Assembly (NCBI GenBank): GCA_902797025.1
Contig: CADBRN010000057.1
Span: forward strand, 1-46,813
DNA from: an uncultured Lachnospiraceae bacterium
GTDB lineage: Bacteria > Bacillota > Clostridia > Lachnospirales > Lachnospiraceae
Length of the DNA: 46,813 nt
Reading direction: 5' to 3'
Shown here: one piece after another, positions 17,480-25,349 of the stretch
Layout of the letters: every line of letters begins with the position of its first letter
Position numbering within the stretch: position 1 is the stretch's first letter
Program-made: the position numbers and the translations under genes
Notes under the pieces: model-generated
Seen by the model: only the letters and a program-made list of their open reading frames with translations
What the model was told of the DNA's origin: nothing
Databases searched by the model: none

Positions 17480-17965
17480 ATGAACAAAACATTAGTCGCA
17501 TATTTTTCTGCAACCGGCACGACAAAAAAAGTCGCCGAGGACATCGCGAAAGAAGAGAGTGCGGATCTTTTCGCAATCACTCCCGAAACACCCTACACCA
17601 AAGAAGACCTGAACTGGAACGATAAACAGTCCCGCTCATCCAGAGAGATGGCGGACCCGAACTGCCGGCCGGAACTGGCGGATGCCATCCCGGATCTTTC
17701 CTCGTACGAGACCGTGATCCTCGGCTTCCCGATCTGGTGGGGAAGAGAACCGAGCATCGTCGATACCTTCCTCACGACAGCTGATTTTTCCGGAAAGACA
17801 ATCATCCCGTTCTGCACTTCCGGAGGGAGCGGCATGGCACGCACAAGCGAGCGTCTTCAGAACCTCGTGGGAAAAGACGCCAAAGTGACGGAGGGGCGCC
17901 GGGTAGGCGGCGAGATCTCCATGCAGGATCTCAAGAAATGGTTCGACGGCTACCAGCAGTGGTGA
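17480..17965 (+). CDS. Flavodoxin
   Basis: The 161-residue FMN-binding electron carrier has the phosphate-binding loop YFSATGTTKKVAED (residues 9-22), the FMN-contacting segments GFPIWWGREPSIVDTF and PFCTSGGSGMARTSERLQ, and a C-terminal helix. It fits the flavodoxin_4-type proteins common in Clostridia, which move low-potential electrons or act as small quinone or nitro reductases. GGAGG lies in front of the ATG. A TATAAT at 17436-17441 is the probable -10 box, with a weak -35 box. Single-gene unit. Confidence 0.94.
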   Translation: MNKTLVAYFSATGTTKKVAEDIAKEESADLFAITPETPYTKEDLNWNDKQSRSSREMADPNCRPELADAIPDLSSYETVILGFPIWWGREPSIVDTFLTTADFSGKTIIPFCTSGGSGMARTSERLQNLVGKDAKVTEGRRVGGEISMQDLKKWFDGYQQW

Positions 17966-18150
17966 TCCGGTCCTGACGCAGCTCCCGCTGACACTTTGAC
18001 GGATCTCAATACGGGCTTTGAATCTGCCTGCCATGCCCTGCCCGAAAAGGCTGGATGCACGGCAGGCATCCGTTTGTCCGCCCGGAAGATTCACCGGACC
18101 GCTGCTTCATGAAGTGCCGGACACCGCTTCCTTTGTAAAGTCTTATTTGC

Positions 18151-18179
18151 TTGCCAAGTTTTTCCGCACATTTTATAAT
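18151..18179 (+). promoter_or_regulatory. Promoter of mgtE
   Basis: TTGCCA (18151-18156), a 17-base spacer and TATAAT (18174-18179). The expected start near 18186 leaves a leader of only about 58 bases before mgtE, too short for an M-box Mg2+ riboswitch. I see nothing else in 17966-18244. Confidence 0.7.
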
Positions 18180-18244
18180 TGGTAGTGCGTTTGTACAGAA
18201 CCGCCGTTTCACGCCGGATTTTCAGCTGAAGGGAGGGCTTTCCG

Positions 18245-19615
18245 ATGGACGAGGAAACGCTCGAAGAAGAGACAGAGAAGAAAAACCTTGAGTCCCTGCG
18301 CGGTATCATCGGATCGAAGGATCCGGATGCACTCTCCGCTTTTTTTGATTCACAGAACCCCGTCGATTTCGCGCACACCGCTGCGGAATTGGATGAAGAG
18401 GAACTGAAGGAACTGACGCCGCTCCTCGATGACGACGAGCTGGCTTCACTGATGGAAGAATCCGAAGACGACGAGCGGATCCGGATCGCGCGGACGCTGG
18501 ACAACAAGCGTCTGCTGACCGCGTTCGAATATATGCAGAAGGATGATATCGTCGATATGCTCGGCGATTTTCCGATCGGCCGCCGCAAAGAAGTGATCAA
18601 TCTGATGAAGGCGGATGACCGGAGAATCATCAACACTCTGCTCCGCTACCCGGAAGATTCCGCCGGCGGACTGATGACGACTGCCTACATCGCACTCCGT
18701 GAAAAACTGAGTGTCTCCTCCGGACTCGACAAGATCCGGGAAATCGGTCCGAAAACCGAGGTCATCGAGACGATTTTCGTGATCAACGACTGCCGCCAGC
18801 TGATCGGCTGGTGCGACCTGAGGGATCTGCTCGCCGCCCCGAAAGACCGGCATCTGAGCGACATCATGCACGACAAAGTGATCTCTGTCGCTCCCGAAAC
18901 TGATCAGGAGGAAACGGCCCATATCGTATCAAAATACGACCTTGACGCACTTCCGGTCGTCAGCCGCACGAATCAGATCCTGGGCATCATCACCGTCGAC
19001 GACGTCATCGATGTCATCGTTCAGGAGTACGACGAAGATATCCTGCAGATGGGCGGCGTGTCAAAAGAAGAAAATATCGATACGTCTCTCGCGGAATCAA
19101 TCAAGATGCGCCTTCCGTGGCTTCTCGTCAATCTGCTGACCGCGTTTCTCGCATCCTACACGGTCAAATCGTTTGAAGACACGATCGCGAAGGTCGTCGC
19201 ACTCTCTGCGATCATGACGATCGTCAGCGGTATGGGCGGCAACGCAGGGACACAGACGATGTCGATACTCGTGCGTGAGCTTTCTCAGAAAAACCTGAAA
19301 TTCTCCGACTGTATCCGGCCGTTTCTCAAAGAGATTGCCCTGGGCGTCGTGAACGGTGCCGCAACGGGCGCCGTGACCGCGGTTGTCGTATATTTCATGT
19401 ATGGCAATGCGTTTCTCGGAATGATCACACTGATGGCTATGATCGGAAATCTTGTCGTCGCCGGCGTGTGCGGCTTTCTCGTACCGGTGGTTTTGAAGAA
19501 AATTCACGCGGACCCGGCGATCGCCTCGTCGATTTTTGTCACGACCGCGACCGACGTCCTCGGATTCTTTATCTTCCTGGGACTCGCAAATGTATTTCTG
19601 CGCTATCTGATCTGA
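18245..19615 (+). CDS. mgtE: Magnesium transporter MgtE
   Basis: The 456-residue homodimeric Mg2+ channel has an acidic N-terminal MgtE_N domain (about 20-130), two CBS domains (about 135-250; DSAGGLMTTAYIALREKLSV and ALPVVSRTNQILGIITVDDV), a connecting helix and a five-helix membrane domain (about 285-456). The conserved pore segment is GMGGNAGTQTMSILVREL. Cytosolic Mg2+ binding to the N and CBS domains closes the pore in characterised members. The length is normal. The ATG has GGGAGGG about 7 bases upstream. The DMT transporter starts about 60 bases after it and may be co-transcribed. Confidence 0.97.
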   Translation: MDEETLEEETEKKNLESLRGIIGSKDPDALSAFFDSQNPVDFAHTAAELDEEELKELTPLLDDDELASLMEESEDDERIRIARTLDNKRLLTAFEYMQKDDIVDMLGDFPIGRRKEVINLMKADDRRIINTLLRYPEDSAGGLMTTAYIALREKLSVSSGLDKIREIGPKTEVIETIFVINDCRQLIGWCDLRDLLAAPKDRHLSDIMHDKVISVAPETDQEETAHIVSKYDLDALPVVSRTNQILGIITVDDVIDVIVQEYDEDILQMGGVSKEENIDTSLAESIKMRLPWLLVNLLTAFLASYTVKSFEDTIAKVVALSAIMTIVSGMGGNAGTQTMSILVRELSQKNLKFSDCIRPFLKEIALGVVNGAATGAVTAVVVYFMYGNAFLGMITLMAMIGNLVVAGVCGFLVPVVLKKIHADPAIASSIFVTTATDVLGFFIFLGLANVFLRYLI

Positions 19616-19674
19616 TCAGACAGCGCAGGGCCGCTTCGATCATACGCGAACGGAAGGATGCGGAGTATTCTGCT

Positions 19675-20574
19675 ATGTCAAATCAGTTCAAAGGTTCAAT
19701 TCTCACGATAACCGGAGGCGCATGCTGGGGTATATCCGGATCAGTCGGTCAGTATCTCTTCACGCGTCAGGGAATGGACAGCCGCTGGCTCGTCCCGATT
19801 CGTCTGGGTTTTGCAGGCATCATCCTGCTGATCTACGGAATCATCCGTTTCCGGGGAGCGGTTCTGGATCCCTGGAAAAACCGGTATGACCGCCGTGACC
19901 TGATCATCTACGGCATACTCGGCGTCTCGATGTCGCAGTTCCTGTACTTTCTGACGATCCAGCTCTCCACGGCAGGAACCGGGACGATCCTTCAGGATCT
20001 TTCTCCGATCATTATCCTCTCTCTGAGCTGCATCGTCGCACGGCGCCTGCCGGCAGTCCGTGAAATCATCGCGATCATCCTCGCACTTACCGGCGTTTTT
20101 CTGATCGTCACCCACGGCAGTCTCACGAACATGAGCGTATCCGGCGGCGCTCTTGTGAGCGGAATCCTCAGCGCGGTGTGTGTCACGATCTACAACATGG
20201 AACCCGTCCATCTTCTCTCAAAATTCAGCGTGATGCAGCTGCAGAGCTGGGCGTTTCTGATGGGATCCGCACTGTTTGCCCTGCTCTTCCGCCCCTGGCA
20301 GTTTCACTATGTCCCGAATGCAGCCGGCTGGCTCGGGATCGCGGCGGTTGTTCTGATCGGCAACGTAGCGGCTTTCCCCTGCTATTTAAAAGGCGTCTCA
20401 TACATCGGTCCGGAGCGCGCGATCCTGTACGGATTTTCCGAGCCTGTGACCGCGGCGATCCTGTCTACTCTCTTTCTCGGGAGCACCTTCACCGTGTGGG
20501 ACGCCGTCGGATTCATCGCCGTTTTCGCGATGATGGTACTGATATCGGTCCGGGGCGGGTCCTCCAACCGGTAA
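19675..20574 (+). CDS. DMT-superfamily (EamA) transporter
   Basis: The 299-residue inner-membrane protein has ten predicted helices arranged as two EamA repeats. It opens GSILTITGGACWGISGSVGQ, and the second repeat ends GPERAILYGFSEPVTAAILS, a segment seen in EamA exporters. The family exports amino acids, metabolites or drugs; the substrate is unknown. The ATG at 19675 has GGAG 9 bases upstream, so the longer in-frame ORF overlapping mgtE is not used. It ends 20 bases from the stop of the convergent dehydrogenase gene. Confidence 0.92.
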   Translation: MSNQFKGSILTITGGACWGISGSVGQYLFTRQGMDSRWLVPIRLGFAGIILLIYGIIRFRGAVLDPWKNRYDRRDLIIYGILGVSMSQFLYFLTIQLSTAGTGTILQDLSPIIILSLSCIVARRLPAVREIIAIILALTGVFLIVTHGSLTNMSVSGGALVSGILSAVCVTIYNMEPVHLLSKFSVMQLQSWAFLMGSALFALLFRPWQFHYVPNAAGWLGIAAVVLIGNVAAFPCYLKGVSYIGPERAILYGFSEPVTAAILSTLFLGSTFTVWDAVGFIAVFAMMVLISVRGGSSNR

Positions 20575-20594
20575 TTCTTTTTTCTCTCTCCGGT

Positions 20595-21527
20595 TTATTC
20601 CGGCAGATTCCACTTGCGTACACCTGCGAAGTACGGTGCCTGCTCTCTCCTTCGAAAATCCTCCCCGTCTTTTTCAGACCAGTCATAGAAGCCTTTTCCC
20701 GCCTTCTGCCCGGTCTTTCCGGATGCGATTCCGTTTCGGACGGTTTCCTGAATTTCCGTCGTGCGGCAGAGGTCCGGGTAGACATTCTCTTCAATCGCCC
20801 TCTCGAGTTCAAAGCCGACGGCATCAAAATACTCGAGCAGACCGATCGAGGCATAACGCATGCCGACCGCATAGCGAATCGCCTTGTCGATGTCCTCCGG
20901 AGTGGTCACTCCCTGTTCAATCAGATTGATGGACTCCCGGAACAATGCCTGGGCAAAGCGATTGACAATAAAACCGGGAACGCTCCGGTTCAGAACGACC
21001 GTCTCACGGTGCAGCGCTTTGAGCAGTTCCATCGTCCGGTCCAGCGTCCCGTCCGATGTCTTCGACTGACGCACCACCTCGACGAGCGGGAGCATGTGAA
21101 CCGGCTGAAACGGATGCGCAACAATCAGATTTTCCGGCTTTGATACGAGTCCTGCCAATATTTCCGCGTCGATGGAGGAAGTACAGGAAGCAATGACGGC
21201 ATCCGGATCCGCCAGTTTCTCGATGTTCCCGTACACCTCCTTCTTGATCGTCACATCTTCCGCCACCGCTTCAAATACAAAGGTCGCGTCCTTAAGCGCA
21301 GCAGGATCATTCGTCAGAGTCAGCAATCTCATCGCCGCCTCCTTATTCTTTTCCGCCACAAGCCCTTCACGGATCAGATCGTCAAAATTCTGTGCGACCG
21401 CATCCCGGCACCGTGAAAGCCCCCGCTCTGAATGGCCGACGACTGTACACGGAATCCCGTTTCCGATGATCAGCGTCGCCTCACAGGAACCGATCGTCCC
21501 CGAACCGCAGACTGCAATACGTTCCAT
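20595..21527 (-). CDS. 3-hydroxyacyl-CoA dehydrogenase-family NAD-dependent oxidoreductase
   Basis: The 310-residue protein has an N-terminal Rossmann fold (AVCGSGTIGSCEATLIIGNG; GSGTIG replaces the common GAGxMG) and a helical C-terminal dimerisation domain (GFIVNRFAQALFRESINLIE; GKTGQKAGKGFYDW). The catalytic segment reads IVAHPFQPVHMLPLVEVV with the His-Pro step. This HPxxPxxxLPLVEVV form resembles the L-gulonate 3-dehydrogenase, lambda-crystallin and carnitine-dehydrogenase side of the family more than the HFFNPxxxM of butyrate-pathway enzymes. No crotonase, thiolase or acyl-CoA dehydrogenase genes are nearby. The start at 21527 has GGAGGGAG 8 bases upstream. Confidence 0.88.
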   Translation of the reverse strand: MERIAVCGSGTIGSCEATLIIGNGIPCTVVGHSERGLSRCRDAVAQNFDDLIREGLVAEKNKEAAMRLLTLTNDPAALKDATFVFEAVAEDVTIKKEVYGNIEKLADPDAVIASCTSSIDAEILAGLVSKPENLIVAHPFQPVHMLPLVEVVRQSKTSDGTLDRTMELLKALHRETVVLNRSVPGFIVNRFAQALFRESINLIEQGVTTPEDIDKAIRYAVGMRYASIGLLEYFDAVGFELERAIEENVYPDLCRTTEIQETVRNGIASGKTGQKAGKGFYDWSEKDGEDFRRREQAPYFAGVRKWNLPE

Positions 21528-21733
21528 ATCGTTTTCTCCCTCCGCCTGATTTCTGTTTCTAAACAAATCGGATGATAAATGAATCCGACATTATTATACG
21601 GAATCCGGAAAAGGACGGCAAGCACCGCCGCTTTCCTTCGCAGCCGTTCTGTGCTAAACTTTCTCTGTCGCAGATCACCGGAGGGATAGCAGATGATATC
21701 CCGAATCAGACAATGTAATGGGAGGATTTTCGG

Positions 21734-22240
21734 ATGAGTTTTCAGAAAATAAAGCCGGAAGAACTGAATGAAAATGTTTTTCAGATGATCGGAAACAAAT
21801 GGATGCTGATCACAGTGGAAAAAGACGGTAAAGCAAACACGATGACCGCCTCCTGGGGCGGACTCGGCATTCTTTTCGGGAAGCCGGTGGCATTCTTCTT
21901 CATCCGCCCGCAGCGATACACAAAGGAATTCGTCGATGCCGCAGACCGTGTATCTCTCTCCTTCTTCGGCGAAGAATACCGGGACGTCCTGAATTACTGC
22001 GGGACCGTATCCGGACGCGATGAGGACAAGATCGCAAAAACCGGACTTTCTCTTATCCACGAAGCAGGCGCTCCGTGTTTTGAAGAGGCGGAGACGACCC
22101 TCATCGTTCGGAAAGTATACAATCAGACTATGAAACCGGAGTGCTTTCTCGACTCCGCAATCATGGAAAAATGGTTTGCAGACCGGGATTTTCATACGAT
22201 TTATATCGCAGAAATCGAAGAAGTTCTGGTACAGTCATAA
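21734..22240 (+). CDS. Flavin reductase-like domain protein
   Basis: The 168-residue cytosolic FMN-binding protein of the flavin reductase-like/FMN-binding split-barrel family contains WMLITVEKDGKANTMTASWG and PVAFFFIRPQRYTKEFVD, the typical flavin-contact regions, then SLSFFGEEYRDVLNYCGTVSG. Members reduce flavins or act as flavoredoxins. A GGGAGG site precedes the ATG. It stands alone, convergent with msmX, with a 17-bp perfect inverted repeat after it. Confidence 0.92.
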   Translation: MSFQKIKPEELNENVFQMIGNKWMLITVEKDGKANTMTASWGGLGILFGKPVAFFFIRPQRYTKEFVDAADRVSLSFFGEEYRDVLNYCGTVSGRDEDKIAKTGLSLIHEAGAPCFEEAETTLIVRKVYNQTMKPECFLDSAIMEKWFADRDFHTIYIAEIEEVLVQS

Positions 22241-22308
22241 ACGCGGCAATGCACCGGAAGGGCAAATACCGGCCGGACCGTGTACAACAGCCTGGGAAAT
22301 GAAAGGCG

Positions 22309-22357
22309 ATGACAGATACCCGGCCTTCCGGACTGGAGATGGCCGGGTATCTGTCAT
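22309..22357. terminator. Perfect 17-bp inverted repeat between convergent genes
   Basis: ATGACAGATACCCGGCC (22309-22325) and GGCCGGGTATCTGTCAT (22341-22357) are perfect complements around a 15-base loop. Neither side has a real T-run, so a bidirectional terminator for the flavin reductase and msmX genes is only probable. Confidence 0.5.
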
Positions 22358-22387
22358 ACAAAGGAGTATACAAATAATCGTGTATTT

Positions 22388-23596
22388 TCAGCTCTGTTTT
22401 TCTATATGCTCGAGATTCAGTCCCGTATCCTTCGCGAAGACGTGACAGACGGTCCCGTCGAATGTAAAGCGGATTTCCTCTCCGGCTTCGATCATCCCGT
22501 AACCTGCTTTCTGAAGGTCACGCGTCTGGGCGACGACGATCATGTCACGGCCGAATGCAGACAGATGGATGTGCAGCGCGCTGCCCATCAGCTCGGTCAA
22601 TTCAACTTTCCCGGTGAATCCGCGGCTCTCGCCCATGGGGATCGCCATGACGTGCTCCGGGCGGACGCCGAGGATGACTTTCTGTGAAGAAACCCCTGCC
22701 TTCGCAAGATTTGTGATCTTCGATTCCGAGAGTTCAACCTCTTTCCCGTCGAGAGAAACCTCATAGTCATCCGCACTCTTCCTCTCCAGCTCCGCTTCGA
22801 TGAAATTCATCTGCGGCGTCCCGATAAATCCGGCGACGAACAGATTGTACGGATGATCAAACACATCCTGCGGCGTCCCGACCTGCTGAATCACCCCGTC
22901 CTTCATGATGCAGATACGGTCGCCGAGCGTCATCGCCTCGGTCTGATCGTGCGTGACGTAGATAAAGGTCGACGGAATTCTCTGGTGCAGCTTGATAATT
23001 TCCGCACGCATCTGATTTCTCAGCTTCGCGTCCAGATTCGAGAGCGGTTCGTCCATCAGGAGTACCTTCGGCTCGCGGACGATCGCCCGTCCGATCGCGA
23101 CACGCTGCCGCTGACCGCCGGAAAGCTCCTTCGGCTTCCGGTCGAGATACTGCGTGATATCCAGCGTCTCCGCCGCCTGCATCACTTTCCTGTCGATCTC
23201 GGCCTTGCCCATCTTCGCGATCTTCAGCGGAAACTCCATATTCGCCCGGACCGTCATATGCGGATAAAGTGCGTAGTTCTGGAAAACCATCGCGATATTC
23301 CGGTCCTTCGGGCTGATATTGTTCATCAGTTTCCCGTCAATATAGAGCTCGCCGCCGCTGATCTCCTCCAGACCCGCGATCATGCGAAGCGTCGTCGACT
23401 TTCCGCATCCGGACGGCCCGACGAGAACCATGAACTCACGGTCTTTGATCTCCAGATTAAAATCCTGAACAGCGAGAACGCCCTCTTCCGTAACCTGAAG
23501 ATTTGTCTTCTTCTCCGGTTCACCCTTTTTCTTCTTTTTCTTCCGATCAAGATTCGGGTAAACCTTCTTTACATGTTTCAACGTTACATCCGCCAT
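22388..23596 (-). CDS. msmX: Multi-sugar ABC transporter ATPase (MsmX/UgpC family)
   Basis: This 402-residue ATPase energises CUT1-type oligosaccharide importers. One copy commonly serves several transporters in Firmicutes, which fits its stand-alone position here. Motifs are Walker A VGPSGCGKSTTL, Q-loop FQNYALYPHMTV, signature ELSGGQRQRVAIGRAI and Walker B VLLMDEPLSNLDAKLR, then a C-terminal OB-like (TOBE) regulatory domain. Near residues 18-40 there is a lysine-rich insertion (six consecutive Lys, then GEPEKKTNLQVTEEG) relative to the Bacillus protein; I recall similar insertions in Lachnospiraceae. The start at 23596 has GGAG 8 bases upstream. The promoter is at 23772-23800. Confidence 0.95.
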   Translation of the reverse strand: MADVTLKHVKKVYPNLDRKKKKKKGEPEKKTNLQVTEEGVLAVQDFNLEIKDREFMVLVGPSGCGKSTTLRMIAGLEEISGGELYIDGKLMNNISPKDRNIAMVFQNYALYPHMTVRANMEFPLKIAKMGKAEIDRKVMQAAETLDITQYLDRKPKELSGGQRQRVAIGRAIVREPKVLLMDEPLSNLDAKLRNQMRAEIIKLHQRIPSTFIYVTHDQTEAMTLGDRICIMKDGVIQQVGTPQDVFDHPYNLFVAGFIGTPQMNFIEAELERKSADDYEVSLDGKEVELSESKITNLAKAGVSSQKVILGVRPEHVMAIPMGESRGFTGKVELTELMGSALHIHLSAFGRDMIVVAQTRDLQKAGYGMIEAGEEIRFTFDGTVCHVFAKDTGLNLEHIEKQS

Positions 23597-23771
23597 TACT
23601 GCTGCTCCTTTCAAAATCACTGTCTTCGAATGATCCTGCCTCCGCCCGGCGGCCCGGCCATCAGAGTATAAAAAAACTCGAACCAAAAGAGACCTGCGGC
23701 ATCCCGAATCTGAATTTTGTTCGCGTGCCGCCGGACTGACCCGGTTCAAGTTTTACTGACAATCTTTTATT

Positions 23772-23800
23772 ATAATAACAATCACAGCTGCCCGTGTCAA
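23772..23800 (-). promoter_or_regulatory. Promoter of msmX
   Basis: On the minus strand a perfect TTGACA (23800-23795), a 17-base spacer and TATTAT (23777-23772). The leader is about 170 bases. Confidence 0.7.
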
Positions 23801-23828
23801 TTGCCGCAGTCATTATTGTTAAATATTG

Positions 23829-23857
23829 CTGACAATTCGGTGCATTTGTTGTAGAAT
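23829..23857 (+). promoter_or_regulatory. Promoter of hydF
   Basis: CTGACA (23829-23834), 17-base spacer, TAGAAT (23852-23857) about 70 bases before hydF. With the divergent msmX promoter this accounts for the 23597-23927 gap. Confidence 0.6.
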
Positions 23858-23927
23858 TGTTATAAAGTCAGCGCGAAAGTTTTCGTTCGTAATATAAAAA
23901 AATCGAAACACTTCAGGGAGGGACGAA

Positions 23928-25274
23928 ATGAGTCTGAACAGCACACCTTCATCCGGCCGCGTGCACATCGGCATTTTCGGAAAACGAAATGCCGGGAAAT
24001 CCAGTCTGATCAACGCGATCACCGGTCAGGATCTTGCGGTCGTATCCGATGTATCCGGAACGACGACTGATCCCGTATCGAAATCGATGGAGCTTCTGCC
24101 TCTCGGTCCGGTCCTGATGATTGACACGCCGGGACTGGATGACACCGGCGAACTCGGCGCTCTCCGCGTCCGAAAGAGCATCCAGATTCTGAACAAGACA
24201 GACATCGCCGTCCTCACCGTAAACGCCGCAGAAGGTTTTTCCGCGGAAGACGCGGAAATCATCCGGCGGATTCAGAAAAAAGAAATTCCTCTTGTGATCG
24301 CGGTGAATAAGGCGGATCTCATATTTGATCATGCCGCAAAAGCGGATATTCCCCCCGCCCTCTCAGGAAACAACCGCAAGAGCCGCGGAACCGGCCTCTG
24401 TACGGAGCGCACCGATGCCGCTTCCGCGTCCGAACAGAGATGGATCGCCTCTGCGCTCGCAAAATACGGTCTCGACCCGCAGCTGGCCGGCCGCACGATT
24501 CTTGTGAGCGCCGCGACCGGATATCATCTCTTCGAGCTGAAGGAACGGATCGCCTCTGAACAGCCGGCGGATGACGGAGAGCGGCGGATCGTCGGCGATC
24601 TCATCCATCAGGGAGCGCTGGCGGTGCTCGTCGTCCCCGTCGATTCGGCGGCACCGAAGGGACGGCTGATCCTGCCGCAGCAGCAGACCATCCGTGACCT
24701 TCTGGATGCCGGGGCGCTCTCGCTGGTCTGCAGGGAGACGGAACTGTCTGACGCGCTCGCCGGACTCAAAAAGAAACCCGCGATGGTGATCACAGACAGC
24801 CAGGCCTTCAAAAAAGTGGCGGCCGTGACGCCGGACGACATTCCCCTGACGTCTTTTTCGATCCTGATGGCACGGTACAAGGGGAATCTTGAGGCACTCG
24901 TAAACGGGGTCCACGCCGTCCGCACGCTGAAGGACAACGATCCGGTTCTGATCAGTGAAGGATGCACGCACCATCGGCAGTGCGACGACATCGGCACCGT
25001 AAAACTTCCGCGTCTGCTCCGGAATTTCACCGGCACTGATCCGGATTTTTCCTGGAGCAGCGGAACCGGTTTTCCGGACGACCTCACGAAATATAAACTG
25101 ATCATTCACTGCGGCGGCTGCATGCTGAATGCGCGCGAAATGCGATACCGCATCGCCTGCGCGGCAGACGCAGGCGTTCCGATCACAAACTACGGCGTCT
25201 TTATCGCATATGCAAACGGCATTCTGAAGCGCAGCCTTTCCGTATTTCCGGATCTCGCATCCACGCTCGACTGA
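23928..25274 (+). CDS. hydF: [FeFe]-hydrogenase H-cluster maturation GTPase HydF
   Basis: HydF is the scaffold that assembles and delivers the diiron subcluster to HydA, together with HydE and HydG. The 448-residue protein has an N-terminal GTPase domain (P-loop GKRNAGKSSLIN, G3 DTPGLDD, G4 NKAD), a dimerisation domain and a C-terminal cluster-binding domain. The last carries CTHHRQCDDIG and HCGGCMLNAREM, which hold the three conserved Cys and the His of the 4Fe-4S site. About 40 residues (near 145-180, GNNRKSRGTGLCTERTDAAS) follow the G4 motif and look like a lineage insertion. hydE, hydG and hydA are not in the window. GGGAGG precedes the ATG. Confidence 0.96.
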   Translation: MSLNSTPSSGRVHIGIFGKRNAGKSSLINAITGQDLAVVSDVSGTTTDPVSKSMELLPLGPVLMIDTPGLDDTGELGALRVRKSIQILNKTDIAVLTVNAAEGFSAEDAEIIRRIQKKEIPLVIAVNKADLIFDHAAKADIPPALSGNNRKSRGTGLCTERTDAASASEQRWIASALAKYGLDPQLAGRTILVSAATGYHLFELKERIASEQPADDGERRIVGDLIHQGALAVLVVPVDSAAPKGRLILPQQQTIRDLLDAGALSLVCRETELSDALAGLKKKPAMVITDSQAFKKVAAVTPDDIPLTSFSILMARYKGNLEALVNGVHAVRTLKDNDPVLISEGCTHHRQCDDIGTVKLPRLLRNFTGTDPDFSWSSGTGFPDDLTKYKLIIHCGGCMLNAREMRYRIACAADAGVPITNYGVFIAYANGILKRSLSVFPDLASTLD

Positions 25275-25349
25275 TGCAACACCGGCGCGGACTTATGATC
25301 GGAAAAAAGGACGGTGCGATCCATGCAGGGCGCCGGTCAGGGAGAATCC

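Noticed and set aside
17966..18244. M-box magnesium riboswitch before mgtE
   Set aside because: A good promoter at 18151-18179 leaves a leader of about 58 bases and no M-box-like sequence is visible.
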